Positions 47,018-54,527 of a stretch of DNA of 64,000 nt are shown here, piece after piece. This stretch comes from Pontibaca salina (GTDB lineage: Bacteria > Pseudomonadota > Alphaproteobacteria > Rhodobacterales > Rhodobacteraceae), in assembly GCF_016307205.1 (NCBI RefSeq), contig NZ_JAEIJD010000005.1, positions 155,770 to 219,769 of the forward strand, read 5' to 3'. The notes below the pieces were generated by a model, which saw only the letters and a program-made list of their open reading frames with translations, ran no database searches and had not been told where the DNA came from. Within the stretch, counting starts at the first letter, position 1; each line of letters starts with the position of its first letter. The position numbers and the translations under genes are program-made.

Positions 47018-47764
47018 TCAACCCAGCAGCGCGCGCCCTCCCATCCATAGCGCCATCACCATCATCATCAGGTTCTCGGTCAGCGATACGAACCCCAGAG
47101 GCACATTGCTATTGCCACCCACGCAGGCGCATTTCAACTCGCGCTTGTCGATATAGACCGCTTTGAACACACTGACGGCGCCGATCGTGCCGATAAACAG
47201 CGCCACCGGGGCAGCGATCCAGATCAGCGCCCCGGCAATCATCAGGACGCCGGCCAGCGCCTCGCCAAAGGGATAGAGATAACCGTAACGCACCCAGCGC
47301 TGGGCCAGCAGGTCGTAATTCAGAAACATCGTCGAAAAGCTCTCGACATCCTGCAATTTCTGGACCGCCAGCAATGTCATGGCAATGGCGATAAACCACT
47401 CGATGGTTCGCACTGCCAGCACCGTGCCCAGCGCCGCCCAAGCCACGGCCAGCGCCATCAGGAACGACACCGCGAATATCGTGATCACTGGCTGATAGCT
47501 GGTTTCGCCCTTTTTCGTGACCGCCTTGCTGAACCATTCGCGTAATTCTTCATAGCCGCCGATGCGCTCTCCATTGATATAGGTCTGCGGCGTGGTTTCG
47601 ACGCCTTCCTGCTCCATGAAAGCATCGGTTTCCTCGCGGGTGGTCAAGGGGTGGTCCTCGACACTATAGCCGTGCCGCCTCAGCAGGTCTTTTGATTTCA
47701 GGCCGAACGGGCACAGATGATCCGGCATCACCATGCGGTAAAGCTTGGCTATTTTTTCTGCCAT
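47018..47764 (-). CDS. Glutaredoxin-MauE/DoxX fusion membrane protein
   Basis: 248 residues. The first 80 form a glutaredoxin fold with the active-site motif CPFG in HLCPFGLKSKDLLRRHGY and the cis-proline segment VETTPQTYINGERIGGYEEL. The second active-site Cys of the usual CPYC is replaced by Gly. The remainder (about 90-245) has four to five membrane segments of the MauE/DoxX type, with a CACVGG motif near the end. The fusion points to thiol redox work at the membrane. It lies just downstream of bfr on the same strand. Confidence 0.82.
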   Translation of the reverse strand: MAEKIAKLYRMVMPDHLCPFGLKSKDLLRRHGYSVEDHPLTTREETDAFMEQEGVETTPQTYINGERIGGYEELREWFSKAVTKKGETSYQPVITIFAVSFLMALAVAWAALGTVLAVRTIEWFIAIAMTLLAVQKLQDVESFSTMFLNYDLLAQRWVRYGYLYPFGEALAGVLMIAGALIWIAAPVALFIGTIGAVSVFKAVYIDKRELKCACVGGNSNVPLGFVSLTENLMMMVMALWMGGRALLG

Positions 47765-47850
47765 ATGCTGTCCTCCGTTTTAGAGAGAACAGCCCTCCCC
47801 TGCTAGAAGGTTCCCGGTATTTTAGCGCGTCGCGAGTGGTTTTTGCCGAA

Positions 47851-48336
47851 CTAGTCGGCCTCTTCCGCCGATTTGGCCTGCAACAGACCATAGCTTTGCG
47901 CCCCGAGAGTGTCATAAAGGTCGATCTGGGTTTCCAGATAATCTATATGGCCCTCTTCGTCAGAGATCAGTTCCTCGAACAGGTTCTTGCTGACATAGTC
48001 GCCCACTTTTTCGCAGTAATCGCGCGCCTCGATATAAAGCGTGCGGGCGTCATGTTCGGCCGCTAGATCGGCATCCAGCGTTTCCTTGAGGTTTTCACCG
48101 ATACGCAGCGCATCCAGCTTTTGCAGATTCGGGTGGCCTTCGAGAAAGATGATCCGCTCGATCAGCTTATCGGCGTGGTGCATCTCTTCGATGCTTTCGG
48201 CGCGCGATTTGCTGGCGATCCGGCCAAAGCCCCAATCTTCTTGCAGACGGTAGTGCAACCAGTACTGGCTGACCGCTGTCAATTCGCTGCGCAGCGCCTT
48301 GTTGAGATAATCTATGACCTTGGCATCGCCCTTCAT
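47851..48336 (-). CDS. bfr: Bacterioferritin
   Basis: 161-residue ferritin-like four-helix protein that stores iron in a 24-mer cage. Ferroxidase ligands are visible in [47 protein letters not shown] and [11 protein letters not shown]; the haem-ligand methionine should be the one in [13 protein letters not shown] context (Met 52 of the family). ATG 48336 has GAAGGAG upstream and overlaps the stop of the bfd gene (ATGA). Confidence 0.95.
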   Translation of the reverse strand: MKGDAKVIDYLNKALRSELTAVSQYWLHYRLQEDWGFGRIASKSRAESIEEMHHADKLIERIIFLEGHPNLQKLDALRIGENLKETLDADLAAEHDARTLYIEARDYCEKVGDYVSKNLFEELISDEEGHIDYLETQIDLYDTLGAQSYGLLQAKSAEEAD

Positions 48337-48578
48337 GATCCGGCTCCTTCTTTGCTGGCGCGACACAGGCCGCGCAATTGCACAGGAACTTTTAAGGTGT
48401 CACAGGATCGCATTGTGTCAAGGAATACCGACATACAGCCACCACATTCAGCTTGCTTTCCTAAAGCGCGATAAACCTTGCCGGGCGTGACGATGGTGTC
48501 GGGGTTCGCCGCGCGCATCCAGTCCACGGCTGAGCGGATTTCGTGATCGGTGATTGCGTTGCAGTGACAGACAATCAT
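48333..48578 (-). CDS. bfd: Bacterioferritin-associated ferredoxin
   Basis: 81-residue [2Fe-2S] protein with the four cysteines of the Bfd fold: CHCN at residues 4-7 and CGGC in [13 protein letters not shown]. Bfd reduces the ferric core of bacterioferritin to release iron. ATG 48578 is chosen ([10 protein letters not shown]). It is the first gene of bfd-bfr; the overlap implies coupled synthesis. No clear iron-regulatory box was found upstream. Confidence 0.93.
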   Translation of the reverse strand: MIVCHCNAITDHEIRSAVDWMRAANPDTIVTPGKVYRALGKQAECGGCMSVFLDTMRSCDTLKVPVQLRGLCRASKEGAGS

Positions 48579-48935
48579 GGACAGCTCTGCAACATCGCCG
48601 TCATTTTGACCGGCTGCCATTGGCGCAATTGACCCGTGGCAGCGCCGCTACGGGCCAGATACGATATGCGCGCTGTCATAGTCATTTGCTCAAAATCAAC
48701 TGACGTGACAGTGACAATCGAACAGGGTCAGGCATCTGGGTTCCTCTTGACGTGGTTGGACGCTAGCTGTCTTTGCTTGGTGGCTGGCTCTGCCTTGCAA
48801 CCTGACGAAATCAGTCGACTATGTCAAACCCGATTTAATCACTCGGGATAGGTGTTGGACAAAAAACTGCGATCATTCACATGACACGAAAGAGATCGTG
48901 CTTTCCGAGTATCGCTGCTGTTCTATGCCTGTGCT
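48579..48935. other. Gene-free spacer between bfd and modC
   Basis: No coding frame of plausible composition. It contains the leftward bfd-bfr promoter and any terminator of modABC's neighbour; a direct CTGACGTGACAGTGACA-like stretch around 48698 is present, but I cannot assign it to a regulator. Confidence 0.35.
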
Positions 48936-50048
48936 TTAAGTCATCGCCTGAAACTGCGTCGTCGCAGTGCCGTTGCCACCCCGGGAGGCAATGGCAAGGG
49001 TCTTGATAATCGCATGACAGGCGACGCCCGGCTTTAGCCCCAGTGCCGCGACTGAACGCTGCGTAACGTGGGACAATAACCGCCCGGCAGATGTCTGCAC
49101 AGAGATGATTGCCGCTGGCCCGTCACCCAGACGCACCGCTTCGACGTGGCCTGACAGGATATTCAAGGCCGACACGCCTTCAGGACGCTGCAGAGACAGC
49201 ATGACATCATGCGCCGCAATCCGAACGCGCAATGGCTTTCCAGGCGCGAGATCGACACCCGCCAGAAACAGCCGCGCCGCGCCCGCCGCCAGTTCACTTA
49301 GCCCGTCGGCGTGGCGCGCGACCACCCGTGCCTCGAGCACCGCACCGATACCTCGCACCCCCGCCGGAGCAATGGTCGGGTCGCCGAACACCTCGGCGGG
49401 CGACCCCACTCGCGCCACCCTGCCATTTTGCAGCGCGACAACCGTCGTGGCCAGCCGCACGACCTCAGCGGGGGAGTGGCTAACATAGAGAATCGGCACC
49501 GCCACTTCGTCGCGCAGCCGCTCGAAATAGGGCATGATCTCAGCCTTGCGCGCCTCATCAAGGGCCGCCAGCGGCTCATCGGCCAGAATCAGACGCGGCG
49601 CTGCCAACAAGGCGCGACCGATCGCCACGCGCTGCTTTTCGCCCCCCGACAAAAGCGCAGGGCGGCGGTCCAGCAGGTGACCGATCCCCAGCATTTCAAC
49701 CACACGCGATAGGCTTTCGCCCGGCCCGTCACGACGCGCAAACCAGCTTGCATAGCGCAGGTTCTGGCGAACCGTGAAGTGTGGGAACAATCGCGATTCC
49801 TGAAAGATATAGCCCAGCTTGCGCCGATGCGGCGGCAACCAGAGCCGTTGCGCACTGTCTTCCAGCACCCAATCATCCAGTGCTATCCGCCCCGCCTGCG
49901 CTTTAAGAAGCCCGGCCACCGCGTTGATAACCGTGGTTTTACCAGATCCTGACTGCCCAAATAAAACCGTCAGCCCCGCCGGTGCTTCGAACGACACATC
50001 AAGATCGAACTGCCCCAGCCGATGCGTCAAGGAAACCGACAACGTCAT
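48936..50048 (-). CDS. modC: ModC, molybdate ABC transporter ATPase
   Basis: 370 residues. The ATPase domain has Walker A FGQSGSGKTT (30-39), signature LLSGGEKQRVAIGRALL and Walker B LILADEPLAALD. The C-terminal part (about 295-360, beginning ALNILSGHVEAVRLGDG) is a Mop/TOBE molybdate-binding domain, which distinguishes ModC from other importer ATPases. Last gene of modABC; its start overlaps modB by four bases. Confidence 0.95.
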   Translation of the reverse strand: MTLSVSLTHRLGQFDLDVSFEAPAGLTVLFGQSGSGKTTVINAVAGLLKAQAGRIALDDWVLEDSAQRLWLPPHRRKLGYIFQESRLFPHFTVRQNLRYASWFARRDGPGESLSRVVEMLGIGHLLDRRPALLSGGEKQRVAIGRALLAAPRLILADEPLAALDEARKAEIMPYFERLRDEVAVPILYVSHSPAEVVRLATTVVALQNGRVARVGSPAEVFGDPTIAPAGVRGIGAVLEARVVARHADGLSELAAGAARLFLAGVDLAPGKPLRVRIAAHDVMLSLQRPEGVSALNILSGHVEAVRLGDGPAAIISVQTSAGRLLSHVTQRSVAALGLKPGVACHAIIKTLAIASRGGNGTATTQFQAMT

Positions 50049-50737
50049 ATGCCAGCCACCCGCCGGGCAATGCGCCGCGCCAGAATTTCCGAAAGGAACA
50101 GCGCGCTCATCGCAACCACCACCGACACTAGGACCAACCGCATGGCCGACCCCTCTCCTCCCGGCACTTGGAGAAAGGCATAGATTGCCGTGGGCAAGGT
50201 TTGAGTTTCACCGGGAATGTTGGAAACGAATGTGATCGTTGCGCCGAATTCGCCCATCGCCTTGGCAAAGGCCAGAATTGCACCCGCGATGATACCCGGC
50301 AGGATCAGCGGCAAGGTGATGCTGACGAACACCCACATTCTCGAGGCTCCCAGCGTCGCCGCCGCCTGTTCCAGTTTGGGGTCGACAGCCTCGATCGAAA
50401 GGCGGATGGCGCGCACCATCAGCGGAAATGACATCACACCCGCCGCCAGCGCCGCACCGGTCCAGCGAAAGGCGAAAACGATGCCGATTTCCTGCAACAG
50501 GCTGCCCACCGGCCCGCGGGTTCCGAAGGTCAGCAATAGAAGATAACCGGTCACCACCGGCGGCAGGATCAGGGGCAGGTGCACAATGCCATTCAGGATC
50601 TGCTTTCCCGGAAACGACCAGCGCGCCAGCGCATAGGCCACGAAAACACCCAGCGGCAGCCCGGCCAGAGTTGCCCAAAACGACACCCGCAACGACAATG
50701 CCACCGCTTGCCATTCTTCCGGCCCGAGCCACTCCAT
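50045..50737 (-). CDS. modB: ModB, molybdate ABC transporter permease
   Basis: 230 residues with five to six membrane segments of the BPD transporter family. The coupling-helix region reads LEQAAATLGASRMWVFVSITLPLILPGI, matching the EAA motif that docks onto ModC. ATG 50737 follows the modA stop by nine bases. Confidence 0.95.
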   Translation of the reverse strand: MEWLGPEEWQAVALSLRVSFWATLAGLPLGVFVAYALARWSFPGKQILNGIVHLPLILPPVVTGYLLLLTFGTRGPVGSLLQEIGIVFAFRWTGAALAAGVMSFPLMVRAIRLSIEAVDPKLEQAAATLGASRMWVFVSITLPLILPGIIAGAILAFAKAMGEFGATITFVSNIPGETQTLPTAIYAFLQVPGGEGSAMRLVLVSVVVAMSALFLSEILARRIARRVAGI

Positions 50738-50746
50738 CAGTCAGGA

Positions 50747-51535
50747 TCAATCGGCCATGACAATGAAGCCCTGAGCCTCAAACGCATTGCGCGCAGCCAG
50801 AGTACGCAAAAACGCAAGGAATTCGCTCACCGCAGGATTGTCACGTCCGGTCACCGCGGCGGCCGGATAAACAATTGGTGGATGGCTATCGGCCGGGAAC
50901 GTGCCGATCACGCTGATCTTGTCAGTGGCGGCAGCGTCCGTGGCATAAACGATGCCCAGCGGTGCCTCACCGGTTGCCACCAATGCCAGCGCCGCGCGCA
51001 CATTATCGGCCTGAGCAACCTTGGGCGCGACCGCATCCCACAAGCCCAAGCTTTTCAGCGCGGCCTTGCCATAGATGCCGGCGGGCACGGCATCGACCAT
51101 CGCCATGGCCAGATGGTTTTCGCCCAGCATCCCCGGCAGATCCAATTCCGGGCCAATATCGACTTTGTCGGCCTCGCCATGGGCAATCAGCACGATGACA
51201 TTGCCCAACAGGTCAACGCGCGTTTCCGGCACGATCAACCCTTCTTTTTCCAGCGCATCCATCCAGCCGGGATTGGCCGAGATGAACAGATCGGCTGGCG
51301 CCCCCTGCTGTATCTGGCGCGCCAGTGCAGACGACCCCGCCAGCGACACTGCGAGATCATGGCCCGTCGCCTCGTTGAACCTGTCCGACACCGTTTGCAT
51401 GGCATTTTTCATGCTAGCCGCCGCGAAAACGGTAACCTGATCCGCCCATGCGACAGCGGGCAGCACAAGCGCGGTCGCAAGGACCGAGACGACGGCCAAG
51501 CGTCTAAAAACGCCGCTAAAGTAAGCAATAAGCAT
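50747..51535 (-). CDS. modA: ModA, periplasmic molybdate-binding protein
   Basis: 262 residues with a signal peptide (about 1-31, ending AVAWA). The mature protein starts DQVTVFAAASMKNAMQTV, the strand-loop that contributes molybdate ligands, and continues LAGSSALARQIQQGAPADLFISAN, diagnostic of ModA. It is the first gene of modABC; ATG 51535 has GGAG nine bases upstream. I could not recognise a Mo-box in the 130 bases before it. Confidence 0.95.
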   Translation of the reverse strand: MLIAYFSGVFRRLAVVSVLATALVLPAVAWADQVTVFAAASMKNAMQTVSDRFNEATGHDLAVSLAGSSALARQIQQGAPADLFISANPGWMDALEKEGLIVPETRVDLLGNVIVLIAHGEADKVDIGPELDLPGMLGENHLAMAMVDAVPAGIYGKAALKSLGLWDAVAPKVAQADNVRAALALVATGEAPLGIVYATDAAATDKISVIGTFPADSHPPIVYPAAAVTGRDNPAVSEFLAFLRTLAARNAFEAQGFIVMAD

Positions 51536-51668
51536 CTCGTAAGGCTCCGCACCTGACTATATCGCATTGTTGCAGTATCCGACCCGTCGTCTTGTATGCA
51601 AGCTCTATCACCCGTCGGTGTTTTTCCGGCTTGTGTAGCTATATATTGAATGCTAAACGGCCCGTATT

Positions 51669-51744
51669 GCCCCTATAGCTCAGCTGGTAGAGCAACTGAT
51701 TTGTAATCAGTAGGTCCGCGGTTCGAGTCCGTGTGGGGGCACCA
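51669..51744 (+). tRNA. tRNA-Thr (TGT)
   Basis: Complete cloverleaf: acceptor GCCCCTA/TGGGGGC, D arm TAGCTCAGCTGGTAGAGC, anticodon stem CTGAT/ATCAG with TGT anticodon, T arm GCGGTTCGAGTCCGTG, encoded CCA. The gene-poor segment 51.7-54.5 kb begins right after it, so it is a candidate integration site; no duplicated tRNA end was seen. Confidence 0.98.
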
Positions 51745-52266
51745 TCACCAATAACCTAGACAGCGAGATGGCTATATTTAGCTGAAGCGATGCATCAGCA
51801 GCATCGGGGCTGCACAGATACCGCGACTTCAGACCTTGGCTCCGGGGACAATAATAGCCGAGATGCGCAGCCGCGCGAATCGCGGGTATTGTGATCGCCG
51901 GTTCAGTTGCCGGCGAGATTTTCAGAATATCGGTCAAGGAGAACGGCAAGTCAGTTAACGCTGCGCGACCTCACGACACGTTAAAGCATCTAGTCTTGAA
52001 CCGGATACATTGCCGGAAGCCTTAAACGATACCACTTCGGGGAAATGGTCGCCGGACGAGACGATGCAGGTTTGAGATAGGTCAGCGCGCACTCTAGTGG
52101 TATCGTTGTGCGGTCAAGATTTCTCAGGGCATGGCACCGCATACAACTGTCGGCTTCGCAGCACCCCCCTGCTCGACACCGTCCCTTGAATCCGGCTGTG
52201 GTCGGGTGGCAGCCCAATTGACTGAGGCCGCTCACTTTCGCCGTGTTCGACAGAGGGAATTGAGTA
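51745..52266. other. Gene-free segment after tRNA-Thr
   Basis: Two minus-strand open frames (51707-51949 and 51990-52235) have odd composition, no ribosome binding site and no recognisable domain; the first overlaps the tRNA. One perfect 12-base inverted repeat, AACGATACCACT (52025-52036) and AGTGGTATCGTT (52096-52107), with 59 bases between, is the only structure I see. Confidence 0.4.
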
Positions 52267-52899
52267 ATGAGAGATGAATCTGGCGTGCAGGGCAGATCTG
52301 TGAGCTCTGTACTTATCTATGTGCTTGGCTGGTATGCCATCTTAGGCTGCGTTTTGTTGGGAATATCGGTTCTGATTGCCGATTTTCTCGTTCCCCACCA
52401 TGACTGGATCGCAGATACTATCAGCGATCTGGGGGCCGGCAAATATGAATTCATTGTAGATATAGGCATCTATTCATTTTCAGCCTCTCTCGTTTCGATC
52501 GCCTTGCTGGCCGCGCATGTCTATCTAGAGGGATGGCGCTGGGGTATCGGCGTTATCGGCTTTGCCGTGCTGGGATTGCTCGTATTTTTGGTGGGTGCAC
52601 GCAATGAATATGGTGATAATGATAGCGACGGCGTGGTCATCCACGTTTATCTTGTCTATGCGCTGGGTTTTTTATTTGCTGTTCTGCCATGGGCTATGTC
52701 GCAAGGTGCCAATCGCATCAGCGCGGCCTATCGGCAGACATTGATTGGACTGTCAGTTCTCTGGGCGTTTTCCGCGCCTATTTTCTTTTTCTTGCCTGAT
52801 AGTGTGGATGGGGTCTACGAGCGCTATCTCGGACTGATCGCCTTCTGCATAACGATCACGATGGCACGCCTTTTCATCCATTGCGCAAAAAGTCTGTAA
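52267..52899 (+). CDS. DUF998-like membrane protein
   Basis: 210 residues with six predicted membrane segments (about 15-35, 55-80, 88-107, 120-140, 155-175, 185-205). The loop HHDWIADTISDLGAGKYEFIVDIGIY after the first segment and GARNEYGDNDSDGVVIHVY between segments 3 and 4 fit the DUF998 family, whose function is unknown. AGAGGG lies nine bases before ATG 52267. It is isolated in a gene-poor region. Confidence 0.75.
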   Translation: MRDESGVQGRSVSSVLIYVLGWYAILGCVLLGISVLIADFLVPHHDWIADTISDLGAGKYEFIVDIGIYSFSASLVSIALLAAHVYLEGWRWGIGVIGFAVLGLLVFLVGARNEYGDNDSDGVVIHVYLVYALGFLFAVLPWAMSQGANRISAAYRQTLIGLSVLWAFSAPIFFFLPDSVDGVYERYLGLIAFCITITMARLFIHCAKSL

Positions 52900-53149
52900 C
52901 CTGCTGCGGCCTTCGAGCCCCCCGCAGACAGCAGCATTGGCCCGCACATAACATATCACTCACTATGACTCGACTGGCATCAAATGCGGCTGAACCATGC
53001 CAGGGCTACGATAAAGACACGCAAGCGGGCACCTGCCCTTTGACTGCCTCTATCGTGGGCTTCCACTCAAATAGCCCCCCCACCACAGATCCGGCAGTCT
53101 CACAGGTGCCCATCCCCGGAAGTAAATTCAATTATCAATGACTGGAGCT
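52900..53149. other. Spacer after the DUF998-like gene
   Basis: No supported gene; the plus-strand frame 52881-53141 starts inside the previous gene and has no domain. Nothing regulatory is recognised. Confidence 0.4.
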
Positions 53150-53347
53150 CTAACCAAATATATTTGCAAGCTCTCTGATCATTTGCTCGTCTGTCAAAAC
53201 CTTTCCCGCGTTGAGTCTTTCGAGACTCTTGCTTGCTTTGTTGAACTCCTTCTGCGTCAGCTTGCCGGCATCAAAACGGTTGACGACCATAGTCTGGATC
53301 TGCTCCCTCGTCTTTCCTCGCAACATAGCTTTGGTTATCTTTGGCAT
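53150..53347 (-). CDS. Small basic protein of unknown function
   Basis: 65 residues, predicted mostly helical and strongly charged: MPKITKAMLRGKTREQIQT, FDAGKLTQKEFNKASKSLERL and a last TDEQMIRELANIF. I do not recognise a family. It is probably real: AAGGAG lies seven bases before ATG 53347 and the charged, Lys-rich composition is protein-like. The codon use is more AT-rich than that of neighbouring core genes. Confidence 0.65.
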   Translation of the reverse strand: MPKITKAMLRGKTREQIQTMVVNRFDAGKLTQKEFNKASKSLERLNAGKVLTDEQMIRELANIFG

Positions 53348-53874
53348 TTTCAATCTCCTTGTTGTGACCGCATCACAAGCGAAACTTTCAAAGGCTTATT
53401 GCTCAACACAGCAGAATCACGAAAACCCAATCTCGGGACCCTCCCTACGGTTAAATTAATCCACATATTACAGCGCGTCGTGTTTCTTTAACTTAACCCT
53501 ACTGATTCCCCAAGACTGGCCACTTTCATACAGAAAATCACTTCAGCATTCAGTCTTAAATCTTTCGGGTAGAGAATTGATCATTTAGGACTTAACTCTA
53601 CACCTTTTCGGCTAGTAGGTTAAATCAAAACAATAAACAAAAGCTCATTAAACGATCTCAACAAAACACCACAACCAGCTGTAACCAAAGGGTGAATAAT
53701 TAAAAATAACGCTACGACAGGAATCCGTAAACGCAGCAAAAATTTACTATATTTATGATTAGAGATTTGCGCATAAATATATGATACATAAACAAGCACC
53801 CTTACCGATAAGAGGATTGGCTTGGTAAGGCGTGCACTTTAACCACTTAGGAATTATCAACTGGGGAGAGCGAG
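53348..53874. other. AT-rich non-coding stretch
   Basis: About 530 bases, the most AT-rich part of the window (for example 53610-53790). No gene is supported. A hairpin upstream of the next gene pairs GCACCCTTACC (53796-53806) with GGTAAGGCGTGC (53824-53835), with one bulge. The composition points to foreign origin or a silenced promoter region. Confidence 0.5.
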
Positions 53875-54219
53875 ATGTCTATTGACTTAAGCAATGTATC
53901 TGGTGATGCGAATAAATTCGTTGACCAAGTAACGAAAGGCATTGGGGACATTGCCCAACAGTTAAAGGTCAATAAAGCGTTGGTTTTTAACCACACCGAC
54001 AAGCCGGTAAACTTCTATGTATATAACTACGCCGACAACCTGTATTGGATTTCAGCGATGCATACGCTTGTTGCCCCGGGCAAGGTGGGCGCTGTCGCGG
54101 CATCTGGTGTAAGCTTTAAAGTGCACCCGGGTGACAATACAGAACATCAATTCCTAGTCGAGCCAGGAAAGGCATATCTTTACCATGGCCCTGGAAGTGT
54201 TGAAGAAGTGAAGGAATAG
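53875..54219 (+). CDS. Unrecognised small soluble protein, beta-rich
   Basis: 114 residues with no signal peptide or membrane segment. The N-terminal 30 are helical (DANKFVDQVTKGIGDIAQQL); the rest alternates short hydrophobic and aromatic stretches typical of beta strands (ALVFNHTDKPVNFYVYNYAD, LYWISAMHTLVAPGKVGA, HQFLVEPGKAYLYHGPG). This loosely resembles the PUD-type (upregulated in daf-2) beta-sandwich proteins found in scattered bacteria, which I offer only as a lead. GGGAGAGCGAG stands before ATG 53875. The gene lies in the AT-rich segment. Confidence 0.7.
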   Translation: MSIDLSNVSGDANKFVDQVTKGIGDIAQQLKVNKALVFNHTDKPVNFYVYNYADNLYWISAMHTLVAPGKVGAVAASGVSFKVHPGDNTEHQFLVEPGKAYLYHGPGSVEEVKE

Positions 54220-54527
54220 AAATTATTTCAGTGCTGCCGGCTAAAGGTCGGTAGGGTGGTTTACGGGCGGGACGCATTTGCGGCGCATGGCGTCCTGCTC
54301 AAACATGAAAACCAAAAGGAGCGCTGAGGACGCTGAAAGTCTGGACTCATTGAGGTTCATAGCCAGTAGATGACGGTTGCCGCGAGTGCCCTCATAGCTG
54401 TCGCTCGATAGTTCATCGTAAACGCGAATGCGTTGTACAATTCTCGTTGAAAGCGGGCGATCAGGCCGCTTGAGAAATACAGGTCTAGCCTCCGCCGGCC
54501 AATCGCCGCCCAGAGCCGTTTTGCCAA
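54220..54527. other. Spacer holding a possible IS remnant
   Basis: No intact gene. The middle part (54320-54430) is described separately as a possible transposase tail; the rest shows nothing recognisable. Confidence 0.4.
54320..54430 (-). mobile_element. Possible IS5-family transposase remnant
   Basis: Minus-strand translation ends ALAATVIYWL followed by TGA at about 54359, which resembles the C-terminus of IS5-family (IS427/IS1031-like) transposases; just downstream is AATGAGTCCAGACTTT, similar to terminal repeats of that group. Only the last 20 or so residues are recognisable, and no second end or target duplication is seen. This is pattern memory and needs a database comparison. Confidence 0.3.

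Noticed and set aside
51707..51949. 80-codon minus-strand frame
   Set aside because: It overlaps tRNA-Thr, so its end is simply the tRNA read backwards.
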